This document shows positions 1 through 7,241 of a stretch of DNA of 64,000 bases, one piece after another. The notes beneath the pieces were generated by a model. That model was not told the DNA's origin and did not search any database. It saw nothing but the letters and a program-made list of their open reading frames with translations. Position 1 is the first letter of the stretch. Each line of letters starts with the position of its first letter. This DNA comes from Myxococcales bacterium (GTDB lineage: Bacteria > Myxococcota_A > Polyangia > Polyangiales > Polyangiaceae), in NCBI GenBank assembly GCA_903642325.1, contig CAHJWM010000028.1:1-64000 (forward strand). Reading direction: 5' to 3'. A program made the translations under genes and the position numbers.

Positions 1-395
1 CCAGCGCCGGCGCTGTTGCCGCCTGCGCCTGCGCTGCTGCCCCCTGCGCTGCTGCCCCCTGCGCCTGCGCTGCTGCCCCCTGCGCTGCTGCCCCCTGCGC
101 CTGCGCCGTTGGCCGAGCCCGAAGCGCCACTATCATCTCCGGGGGCTCCCGCGGGCTCCGTGTCACCACTCCCGCCACCGCCGACTTCGCTCGCTGTGCC
201 GTGCCCAGATGCGCCCGCCTTCGCGGACGAACCCGCGCTTGCCGGCTGACTCGCAGCGCCGCCCATGCCGACGGACAGCCCGCTGCTCGAGCTGCCACAT
301 CCGCCGACGGCAGCGGCGGCGCAGCACACACCAGCAAAGACACCTCGATACAAGCTCACACCGACCGGCGTTCTCTTCGTCTGGTCTCGGTTCAT
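1..395 (-). CDS. Gly/Ser/Ala-rich lipoprotein, 3' part missing
   Basis: Reading leftward from an ATG at 395, the product starts with a basic stretch, then a short hydrophobic segment ending in a lipobox-like Val-Gly-Gly-Cys (Cys codon at 297-299). It continues into a flexible Gly/Ser/Ala linker that runs off the left edge. Such linkers after a lipidated Cys are common in myxobacterial surface lipoproteins, where a folded domain usually follows; that domain is outside the window, so function is unknown. The gene lies 94 bases downstream of the LysR-type gene on the same strand and could be read with it. Start choice rests on the signal sequence; no strong ribosome-binding site is seen. Confidence 0.7.
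   Translation of the reverse strand, partial: MNRDQTKRTPVGVSLYRGVFAGVCCAAAAVGGCGSSSSGLSVGMGGAASQPASAGSSAKAGASGHGTASEVGGGGSGDTEPAGAPGDDSGASGSANGAGAGGSSAGGSSAGAGGSSAGGSSAGAGGNSAGA
31..102. repeat. Two exact 36-bp tandem copies in lipoprotein linker
   Basis: Positions 31-66 and 67-102 are identical 36-base units, each itself containing two 15-base subunits. On the minus strand they encode an Ala/Gly/Ser linker in the edge lipoprotein. The unit is a multiple of three, so copy-number change would lengthen or shorten the linker without shifting the frame. Confidence 0.8.
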
Positions 396-489
396 GCGGC
401 TCAGCATTACGCAGCACGGTTCACTTTGGAATCCGCATCTCTTGAACGCCATCATGAAGCAACGGCGCACAATCTGTGTGCGCGGTTGC

Positions 490-1380
490 TCAAGACAGCG
501 GCGCTGCAAGCATGGCTTCCGCCAAGGCGTCGAACGCCCAACGACGCGGATCATCGGCTCGGAACACAAGCCTAAAATAGTCGCATACCAAGCTAGAGCT
601 CGGGAACAGCTTATGCAAGCGACGTTCGGCTAGATCCTGCTTCACGTGATAGTGCGGGAGCACAGCGACGCCGGCACCTTCTAGCGCGCGGTGGCGAATG
701 GCGTCTATGCCGCCCAGCCAGGTCGCGCGCTGAAACTTGACGGTGCCGCGGCCCGCCACGGCGTCTCGCCAATAGCGAAATAATGGCTGCTCGGAAGAGA
801 TATCGAGCAGCGTGTGCCGCTCTGCGTGCACATGACGAGTGAACGGCTGCCTTCGAAGCAGTGCGGGTGCGGCGACGAACACGTAGTCCTCACGATGCAA
901 CGGTAGTGCGGCAAGCTTCGGGTCTTCGAAGCGCGTCGAGGTCACGGCGCAGTCGAGCTCCATAGTGCGCGTGCGCAGCAGCAGATCGACGCCAGACCCA
1001 AAATAGAGATTCAGATTGAGCCAGGGCATGCGCTGGCCCATTCTGGCAAGCTGCGGCAAAATCCAACTCATTCCTAGCTCGTGCCGAGTGCCCAGGGTCA
1101 AGTCCACCGATGCGGGGCCCGTTTCACCGCGCGCGGCGCGCCGGCAATCGCTCGCGGCAGCGAGGCAGCGCTCGGCGAACGGCAGGAGGGCGAGGCCCGC
1201 CGGAGTCGGGGTGACTGCGCGCGTCGTGCGCGCGAAGAGCTTCGCGCCCAGTTCCCGCTCGAGCTGCTTGATGCGTTGACTGAGCGCCGTCGGCGTCAAC
1301 GCCACCACGCGGGCCGCACGTCGGAAATTGAGCGTCTTCGATGCCGCTACGAAACAACGCAGGTTGTCGATCGACGGCAT
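490..1380 (-). CDS. LysR-family transcriptional regulator
   Basis: The product carries an N-terminal winged helix-turn-helix (about residues 3-62, with the typical Asn-Phe-Arg-Arg-Ala-Ala ... Thr-Pro-Thr-Ala-Leu-Ser-Gln-Arg-Ile pattern) followed by a substrate-binding domain to the C-terminus. Length (about 297 residues) is usual for the family. The start chosen is the ATG that puts the HTH directly at the N-terminus; an upstream in-frame start at 1452 would add 24 residues with no family counterpart. No divergent target gene is adjacent; the only close neighbour is the downstream edge lipoprotein. The effector cannot be predicted. Confidence 0.9.
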   Translation of the reverse strand: MPSIDNLRCFVAASKTLNFRRAARVVALTPTALSQRIKQLERELGAKLFARTTRAVTPTPAGLALLPFAERCLAAASDCRRAARGETGPASVDLTLGTRHELGMSWILPQLARMGQRMPWLNLNLYFGSGVDLLLRTRTMELDCAVTSTRFEDPKLAALPLHREDYVFVAAPALLRRQPFTRHVHAERHTLLDISSEQPLFRYWRDAVAGRGTVKFQRATWLGGIDAIRHRALEGAGVAVLPHYHVKQDLAERRLHKLFPSSSLVCDYFRLVFRADDPRRWAFDALAEAMLAAPLS

Positions 1381-1754
1381 CACTCCAAGTCTCGGGGCGC
1401 CGGGCGCCACAGGCTCTAAAGCTGGTTCGGACGCGAAGCGCAGGTGGCTCATGGACCTCGAGTGTGCGACCGCGACAAAAAAATCCCAAGGATCTTCGAG
1501 CTCAGCGCGGGTGGGTCGCGTGGGGGCCGCGTCGCGATTCAGACACGCGCGGCGCTAGCACCCCGCAGACGAGGCGGCTGAGACCGTCAAAACGGCCGCA
1601 GCTTGCGTCAAAATCTCGAATATCAGGCGCAAGGCGCGCCGAGCTGAACTTCTGGAGCTGTGGCTGACCCGGTTAGTTCGATACGCGAAGCTTTGGTGTG
1701 GGCGGCACGCGGCTGCTGTAGCTGTGTGTGCCGCAGCCTACCCACGCCCACTGC
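1381..1754. other. Intergenic, no gene seen
   Basis: This stretch lies upstream of the LysR-type gene and downstream of the ABM monooxygenase gene, both on the minus strand. It should contain the LysR promoter. I see no conserved coding, repeat or strong hairpin. Confidence 0.5.
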
Positions 1755-2105
1755 CTACGGCTGCCGTTCGCCAACGCTCGCGGACCCATGCGACTCACGC
1801 AGCTGGTAATAGAGCGGCTGGATCGCGGTTGCGACCGCGGCGGCTTGCTTCATGTGCTGCTGTGAAGCCGCGTTTTGCATCATCCTGTCGAGGTCGCTCT
1901 GGCTGAGCCATTCGGCATAATTCGCGACGTGCGTTCGGTCGAGGCTCATGTGCAGATTTGCCGAGACGAAGCCCGGCAGGTGCCGCATGCCCTGCTCGGT
2001 CGCATCCGAAAGGATCTTCAGCAGCTCCTCCGCGCGAGATGGCTCCACGGTGAAAGTGTTGATCAGCACGAGATGGCCGGCGGAAGGATCGAGGGTGGTC
2101 GTCAT
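1755..2105 (-). CDS. Antibiotic biosynthesis monooxygenase (ABM) domain protein
   Basis: A 116-residue single-domain protein with the ferredoxin-like ABM pattern: an early strand (LVLINTFTVEP), a helix, then the strand of the Leu-Pro-Gly-Phe-Val-Ser-Ala-Asn-Leu-His segment and the YAEWLSQSDLDRM helix. Members of this family are small cofactor-free oxygenases acting on quinone or polyketide-like aromatics, or stress-related proteins; the substrate here is unknown. An AGGAG sits six bases before the ATG, supporting the start. It is divergent from a MarR-family regulator with a palindrome between, so MarR control is likely by inference. Confidence 0.85.
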   Translation of the reverse strand: MTTTLDPSAGHLVLINTFTVEPSRAEELLKILSDATEQGMRHLPGFVSANLHMSLDRTHVANYAEWLSQSDLDRMMQNAASQQHMKQAAAVATAIQPLYYQLRESHGSASVGERQP

Positions 2106-2131
2106 GAATTTCTCCTGATGAGCAATGGGCT

Positions 2132-2155
2132 ATAGTATCAGTACACGTATATTAT
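2132..2155. promoter_or_regulatory. Candidate MarR operator (imperfect palindrome)
   Basis: An 11-base arm (2132-2142) and its inverted partner (2145-2155) match at 8 of 11 positions around a two-base centre. The element is AT-rich in GC-rich surroundings and lies between the divergent ABM gene and the MarR gene, just before the regulator's ribosome-binding site. Size and placement fit a MarR dimer site; binding is inferred. Confidence 0.55.
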
Positions 2156-2169
2156 GTAAGGAGGCTGAC

Positions 2170-2640
2170 ATGTTAAGAACCCAGATACCCGATGTGCCCG
2201 CAAAGCGGCTCGGCTATGCGCTGAACATGGCGCAGCACGCTCTGCGCATGAAGATGGACGAGGCCCTGCGCACGGTTGCGCTCACCACCCCGCAGTATGC
2301 GGCTCTGTGCGCGGTCGAAGCAGAAACGGGCCTGTCCAATGCCCGCCTCGCCCGCGCGGCCTTCGTGACGGCGCAGACGATGCAGGCTGTGCTCGCGAAC
2401 CTCGAACGCGACGGCCTCCTGCAGCGGCGGCCCGACCCCGCCCATGGCCGCATCCTGCGCAGCGAGCTCACGAGCAAGGGCGTCAAGGTGCTGAAGAGAG
2501 CCCACGTCGTGGTCCACTCCGTCGAAAAGATCCTGGTTGCATCGTTCGGAGCCCCCAACGTAGACAGGATCACAGCGGCGCTGGCTAAGTGCGCCGAAGA
2601 CCTGCGACTTAGCGGGCCGCGGCGCGCGTTCGCGCCATGA
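2170..2640 (+). CDS. MarR-family transcriptional regulator
   Basis: A 156-residue winged-helix regulator. The MarR core is visible: a dimerisation helix, then LTTPQYAALCAVE, the recognition region with VTAQTMQAVLANLERDGLLQR, and the wing with basic residues before Ser-Glu-Leu-Thr-Ser-Lys-Gly. The start at 2170 is preceded by a strong AAGGAGG-like site about five bases away; an upstream in-frame start at 2125 would run through the palindrome at 2132-2155. Family members usually repress themselves and a divergent gene, released by phenolic or oxidising ligands, so the ABM gene is the likely target (inference). Confidence 0.92.
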   Translation: MLRTQIPDVPAKRLGYALNMAQHALRMKMDEALRTVALTTPQYAALCAVEAETGLSNARLARAAFVTAQTMQAVLANLERDGLLQRRPDPAHGRILRSELTSKGVKVLKRAHVVVHSVEKILVASFGAPNVDRITAALAKCAEDLRLSGPRRAFAP

Positions 2641-3401
2641 CACAAGGTTCGAGCGCGCGCGGTGATGAGCGGAGCCGGCAGGGCAATGCCGCTCCAGCGC
2701 GCCTCCCTCGCTGGCGCGTGGACACCGTTTTGGCGCCGACACGGCGCTGCTCGCGCGCCGTGAAGCGAGGTCAAAGGTCGTCTCGCTGACACCGCCCGGC
2801 AGCGGCGTGACAGATAGCGCCATGGCGGCGAAAAGGACGGCAGGTCAGTCACGCTGGCGCGAACCGCGGCCCCCCCCGTCCGAAATCGGCGCGAACGCCG
2901 GCGGCACGAACGATGCGCCTAAAATATTTTAGTGAAACGAGCACCCAGGCGAACCGAGGCTCGCCGAGCGCGAAACACGCGGTCAACGTCGTGGGCCGCT
3001 TAGTGGATTAGGTGGGCTTCGGATGTCCGAGACTCACGATTCAAGGGGACGAAGGGGTCCTTAGGCTTTCGTGGCGCCTCGGACCTGGGCAAAGCCGAGG
3101 CGTGAGGCCCGTGAGTGTCCCTCACTCATCCTCAGACATGAGGGGCCCAACGCGTCTCGTGCCACTCGCGCCCGAATGCGCGTCGTGTGGCGCGCGCTGC
3201 GTGCTAGCGCATCACGCTAAAACGCCGCGCCGTCGGGCCTGATCACCGCGACGCGCCCAGGCGGGCGAAGGGCGCTTACGAGCGGGTGTCGATCGCGAGG
3301 GTCGCTTTTTGCCGTCGACAGTTGCGCGCATTGGCGCTGCTTTTGGCGCGCTATTTGCCACGCTCCTTTGCGTGTTCTCCCACTTTACGGGCTCGTTGTG
3401 A
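2641..3401. other. Long intergenic stretch without a convincing gene
   Basis: About 760 bases between the MarR gene and the receiver gene. Long open frames exist on the minus strand overlapping the MarR gene, but their composition (Arg/Ala/Ser-rich, no motif) marks them as out-of-frame readings. The only structure noted is a perfect AT-rich palindrome at 2919-2932. A decayed gene cannot be excluded. Confidence 0.4.
2919..2932. promoter_or_regulatory. Perfect 14-bp AT-rich palindrome
   Basis: CTAAAATATTTTAG is a perfect inverted repeat in otherwise very GC-rich intergenic DNA. It could be a regulator site or part of a promoter, but no gene starts close by. Confidence 0.3.
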
Positions 3402-3821
3402 ATGCCCAAGGTTTCTCGCATGCCTCCAGATGATTCGGCGCGGACCCAGAGTAAGCGGGTTTTGGTGGTCGACGACAACCCAGACTCGGCGGAGCTGCTT
3501 CGGTCGTTGCTCGAGCGAGCGGGTCACCGACTGCTCGTGGTGAGCTCGGGCCGTGACGCGCTGACTGTCGCGAGCGATTTTGCGCCGCACATCGCACTCA
3601 TCGACATCGGATTGCCTGACATGGATGGCTACAAGCTCACGAGTCGGTTGCGCGAACAGGCGGCGCTCAGCGGCTGTCGCTTCATCGCGGTCACCGGTCA
3701 CAAGAGCCAAAGTGCGGTGGCACGGAGCATCGCCGCGGGCTTCGAGGCGCATATGAGCAAACCCGTGAACAGCGCCGAGTTACTCGCATCCGTCGCGAGC
3801 ACAGGACTGAATGTGCGCTAG
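3402..3821 (+). CDS. Stand-alone response-regulator receiver protein
   Basis: A 139-residue protein consisting almost only of a CheY-like receiver domain. Acidic pocket residues Asp24-Asp25, phospho-acceptor Asp68 (in LIDIGLPDMDG), Thr98 and Lys120 are all in place, so it should be phosphorylatable. No output domain is present, so it would act by protein contact in a phosphorelay. No histidine kinase is adjacent. The start is uncertain: an ATG at 3420 with AAGG six bases upstream would give a protein six residues shorter without affecting the domain. Confidence 0.9.
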   Translation: MPKVSRMPPDDSARTQSKRVLVVDDNPDSAELLRSLLERAGHRLLVVSSGRDALTVASDFAPHIALIDIGLPDMDGYKLTSRLREQAALSGCRFIAVTGHKSQSAVARSIAAGFEAHMSKPVNSAELLASVASTGLNVR

Positions 3822-3835
3822 CTAAATTTTGCGCG

Positions 3836-4365
3836 GTGAGCGGGCTGTCGACGCGCGTCCGGTGGCGACAGGCCGCAGATGCAGTCGTCCAGCTCTTGCA
3901 AAGTCGAGGCGATGCCGCCCCAGAAAAGTTGCCCACCGTGGGCCGCGTGGAAACCGGCAATGCCACATCGGTCATGAGCCATACTGTGTACGGCGTGCCG
4001 ACCGCCTTGCTCGCCGAGCCAACCACGGACGAACAGAAGCTTGGTGACGCCGTGCATGTCGTTGCCACCAAACCGAGCGGCAACGATGGGATCATCTGCG
4101 ACGCGCAGGGGCGCATTTACACGACTGATTTCGAGGACACAGCATTCGCCGCATCGATCCGGCGAGCGGTGACGTTTCGGTCATCGCCCAGGACGAACGG
4201 TTGATCTGGCCGGACACGTTAGCGGTCAACGGCAACGCGCTGTACGTAACGGTCAATCAGCTCGCCCGGCAGCCAAACTACCGAGGCGGCAAAGACGAGC
4301 GCCAACCGCCCTACTCGCTGTTTCGTATCGCCATCGACGGCTCGCAAAAGACGGACCTCCCCTGA
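3836..4365 (+). pseudogene. Remnant of yellow/major-royal-jelly-type beta-propeller protein
   Basis: Two frames together encode the C-terminal part of an MRJP/Yellow-like protein. The first ends its homology at a Gly-Asn-Asp-Gly-Ile-Ile ... Ile-Tyr-Thr-Thr-Asp-Phe stretch. From about 4140 a second frame continues with Trp-Pro-Asp-Thr-Leu, LYVTVNQLARQP and the Gly-Gly-Lys-Asp ... Tyr-Ser-Leu-Phe-Arg-Ile ending, stopping with TGA at 4363-4365. Intact family members are roughly twice this length, so the N-terminal half is also missing. It is therefore truncated and frameshifted near 4135-4145. A sequencing error could explain the frameshift but not the missing half. Confidence 0.75.
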
Positions 4366-4650
4366 GGACTGTCAATCCGCGAGAGCTGACGAACGGCGCC
4401 GCCCTACTCTGAACGCAGCTCACAATAGCGCCGTCGACAACAGAGAGCGACGCGCACCGCGAGTCGCGGATGAAAGCGAGAAACTCGCGCTCGCGAGAGC
4501 GGGCAACGCCGGGCACGACGCAACGAGCGAGGGAGAAGCGGGCGATCGCGAGCCCGCCACGCACCCCGCGGCACGAATGCGTTCCTCGCGCAGCGCGCGC
4601 CGATGCGAAGCGCCCTCGCTCGACCTTCGGATGGGTCACTCAGGGCATGC

Positions 4651-5010
4651 TCAGAGCGGCCGTTCGAGGATCTGCCGCACCTCCACCGAGCCGTTCACGT
4701 CGAGGATTGGACAGCCCCGAGCGAGCAGCAGCGCGTGTTCGAGGGAGCCGGCCTGAACGACCAAGTTACCCGTGACTAGCTCCGCGCCGTTTGGGGCTTG
4801 TGGGTCGCCCGGCGGTACGTCCGCGCCCCGGATCAGCTGGCTTGCCGCCTGCAGTGGATAGCCACCTGCCAGCAAATGTCCGTTCGTTTTCAGTGCGCTC
4901 GTCCAGGCCCCCCATTTACCAATTTGTGCCTGCCGCTGCTCGTCGGACAAGGACGAATTCACGACCGCCCCCCCGCGGAACAAGAACATGAAACGAACCA
5001 TGCTGCTCAT
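4651..5010 (-). CDS. YCII-related (DGPF-type) protein
   Basis: A 119-residue protein of the YCII/DGPF family: an early strand with Phe-Met-Phe-Leu-Phe-Arg-Gly, a helix with Ile-Gly-Lys-Trp-Gly-Ala-Trp, a Gly-His-Leu-Leu-Ala-Gly-Gly turn, then the Leu-Ala-Arg-Gly-Cys-Pro-Ile-Leu segment and a short C-terminal strand. These are small ferredoxin-like proteins of poorly known function, often encoded beside ECF sigma factors or VOC proteins. Its ATG overlaps the stop of the upstream VOC gene by four bases (ATGA), so the two are translationally coupled. Confidence 0.85.
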   Translation of the reverse strand: MSSMVRFMFLFRGGAVVNSSLSDEQRQAQIGKWGAWTSALKTNGHLLAGGYPLQAASQLIRGADVPPGDPQAPNGAELVTGNLVVQAGSLEHALLLARGCPILDVNGSVEVRQILERPL

Positions 5011-5435
5011 GGCTGCGCGGCTCCTGCCGCCTTTGGATCGAGCTGGTTTTTCCCGCGCTTACCCTGCGCGAACTCGACCGCATACCCGTCCGGATCGAAC
5101 GCGGTCATGGCGCGTTCCCAGGGCTCGTCGTGGGGCGGTTGATGAAACGAAACGCCCGCGGCTTGCAGCTCTTCGTACAAGGCGTCCAGATCGTCGGTCG
5201 TGAACTCCACGTGCATGGCCGCCTTTTGCGCCGGTCTCGACGCCTCGACGCCTTCCTTTTGCGCCTCCGCCAGCGCCAGCAAGCCGATGGTGCCGGCGCC
5301 CAAACGCAGCATGGCAAAAGCCGGCACTGAATTCCAAGCGACCGGCAAGCCAAGCTTGCCGCTGTAAAAGTCGAGCGAGCGCTGCACGTTTTCAACGGTC
5401 AAGGTCAGGCCTTCGAAGCGCATTTTATCGGTCAT
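5007..5435 (-). CDS. VOC-superfamily (glyoxalase/bleomycin-resistance-like) protein
   Basis: A 142-residue protein with two beta-alpha-beta-beta-beta modules: the first from LTVENVQRSLDFYSGKLGLP to the Leu-Arg-Leu-Gly strands, the second from HVEFTTDDLDALYEELQAAG to the FDPDGYAVEFAQ metal-side strand. His and Glu residues at the usual metal-ligand places (HVEF; AVEF) are present. The substrate is unknown. It is first in a two-gene operon with the YCII gene, divergent from the interrupted AraC gene; this layout suggests former regulation by that AraC protein (inference). Confidence 0.88.
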   Translation of the reverse strand: MTDKMRFEGLTLTVENVQRSLDFYSGKLGLPVAWNSVPAFAMLRLGAGTIGLLALAEAQKEGVEASRPAQKAAMHVEFTTDDLDALYEELQAAGVSFHQPPHDEPWERAMTAFDPDGYAVEFAQGKRGKNQLDPKAAGAAQP

Positions 5436-5592
5436 GGGTTCTCCGTTGATCGCGGAAGCTCTTCGCCGACGCGACCAGTATCTCGAGCCGGTTTGGCATC
5501 GAGGAAGCTCACGCTAGCCGCCCGCGCCCGGCGCGTATCGTAGAAATCGGACACGCCCGCCGCTTCCGTGAGGACGATGCTAGGCTCCCTGC

Positions 5593-6420
5593 GTGAAGCT
5601 CAACGTCGAGGCCGGACAGATGCCGTTGACTCGGCTGCGCCCCGAGCTGCGCCGCTTCGTGTGCCAAATCAAAACGGCGCGGAGCGAGCTACCCACGCGC
5701 TGCGACGCGTTCTTCACGCCGCGCGCCGAGGCGTCGATCCTGATGCGCTGGGATGCCTCAGGTGAGCTGGCGGTAAGCGTGCTCGGGCCGCTGACCCAAG
5801 CGCGTGGCAAGTCTTTCGCCGCGCCGCGCCGCTTAGTCCAGGTTTTCTTGCGGGCGGGGTAAGCGCGCGCCGTCCTCGGCACGCCGCTCCACTTGCTCGC
5901 CGACCAGATCGTACCCGTCGACGCGCTGTGGGGTGAAGCGGGCCGGCGCCTTTGCGCCGCCATCGCCGCCCGCCAACCCGAGCAGGCGCTGGCATTGCTA
6001 GAGGACGAGCTCTATCGCCGGCTTCGCGCGAGCGACGTGCCCGCCTCCCGCCCGGGCGTGCTCGCGCGCGCGCTGGGCCGTCTGGATGCCGGCGCGGAAC
6101 GGGTCCTTCCGCTCGCTCGCGAGCTCGGCGTGAGCGACCGACATCTTCGACGCCTGTTCATGCATGAGCTCGGCATGAGCCCCAAGCTGTACGCGCGGAT
6201 CGCGCGCCTGCGACGCGTGCTCGATCACCCACGCGAAAGAACTTCTTGGTCGCAGCTCGCGCTCGAGTCGGGCTACTCCGACCAGTCACACATGATTTAC
6301 GACTTCCGCGCCCTATTACGGGTCACCCCACCCGCTTTCTTCACGCGCAAGCGGCAAGCGCTCGTCTGGACCGCGCCAAGGGCGCCTCTCACCAGCGGTT
6401 TGCCGGCGGGCGTGCCCTGA
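5593..6420 (+). pseudogene. AraC-family regulator interrupted by an in-frame stop
   Basis: A GTG at 5593 opens a frame encoding an AraC-type N-terminal sensor domain. It ends at a TAA (5860-5862) right after a Phe-Leu-Arg-Ala-Gly segment. The same frame then continues as if uninterrupted (ALGTPLH-like turn, then DQIVPVDALWGEA), which is how related regulators read across this point. It proceeds to a complete C-terminal double helix-turn-helix (about 6110-6380) and stops at 6418-6420. The lesion is a single nonsense codon, not a frameshift. A C-terminal DNA-binding fragment might still be made from an internal start. A sequencing error is possible. Confidence 0.8.
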
Positions 6421-7241
6421 TCATGGACCGTAGCCCATCGAGCTCGACGTGCCGCGCGTCCAGCGCACGCGCCTCGGGAAGGAAAAATTTCCGGCTCTAA
6501 ACTTTTACATAACAGGCAACGCCTCATTTTTCTAAATGAGTATTATCGAAAGCTCACTTTGGGTGCCTCTCGTTCACGCCGTCGCAATCGAGCTCATATA
6601 TCGAGCGTCTGCTCAATCTCGGCGTGTCGAGCCGCAGAACTGGCGACGCCGCATCGACACCCACGAGGCAATCCTCGAACCACATTTAGGGAGTAAAGCA
6701 GCTGCATGCGCTTGGGTCTGCGCGGCTCTGGTGCTCGAGCTGCGCTCATGAGCGCTCAACGAGGTGGGCGCTCTAGGACAAGGCGGAGAAATGTTTCAAA
6801 ATGAGCTCGAGGAACCTGCGCAGTTGTTCGAGCGGCGCGACACGGCCACCGTCTGGAATTGCGAATTTGCGTGTAGCGAAGTTGCCTGCGAGCGGTCGAA
6901 TGGCCAGCCGCCGATCAAAGGTACGGAGCTCGGCGACGGCACGCCAATAGCCGGCTGCCAGACGTAAACGCTGGTGTTGCGATCAGCACAACGGACCGCG
7001 CCTCGTTTCCGAATACGCCTCGTAAAGCGCGCGCCTGCTGTCGAGGCGCGCCGTATCCTCGCGCATGTGGCGGATTCGTTGCTTGTTACGACTTCGTAAG
7101 CCAACTGATACCCACTTTTAAGTGGGTACTAGGCTTTCCAGTGACCTGCACTATTGTGATTGCCTAGGCAGTCGCTGACAAAGAACCGAGTGCGGTCCAA
7201 TATCGTGCTCGAGTGCAGAGCTATCCGTGAGGAGTCACAAC
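6421..7241. other. Intergenic, possible decayed coding trace on minus strand
   Basis: No intact gene is seen in these 820 bases. On the minus strand at roughly 6770-6985 one frame reads like the end of a real protein (Arg-Leu-Ala-Ala-Gly-Tyr-Trp-Arg-Ala ... Phe-Leu-Glu-Leu-Ile-Leu), but a stop lies just upstream and there is no start, so at best it is a remnant of unknown type. A small hairpin (6523-6540, 7-bp stem, 4-base loop) sits in an AT-richer patch. The promoter of the beta-propeller operon, with the palindrome at 7109-7128, lies at the right end. Confidence 0.4.
7109..7128. promoter_or_regulatory. Candidate HxlR-type operator (9-2-9 perfect palindrome)
   Basis: Arms TACCCACTT (7109-7117) and AAGTGGGTA (7120-7128) are perfect inverse complements around TT. 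The site lies 114 bases before the likely start of the beta-propeller gene, in the promoter region of a three-gene operon that faces an HxlR-family gene at its far end. HxlR dimers bind short AT-framed inverted repeats of this size, so the assignment is reasonable but inferred. Confidence 0.55.

Noticed and set aside
16..249. Pro/Ala/Leu-rich open frame on the plus strand
   Set aside because: It is the complement of the Gly/Ser/Ala linker of the minus-strand lipoprotein, with no start signal or domain.
2173..2852. Long minus-strand frames opposite the MarR gene
   Set aside because: They are antisense to a well-supported regulator with a strong ribosome-binding site and contain no motif.
6770..6985. 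Minus-strand coding-like trace before the beta-propeller operon
   Set aside because: No start, a stop directly upstream and no recognisable family; mentioned only in the intergenic entry.
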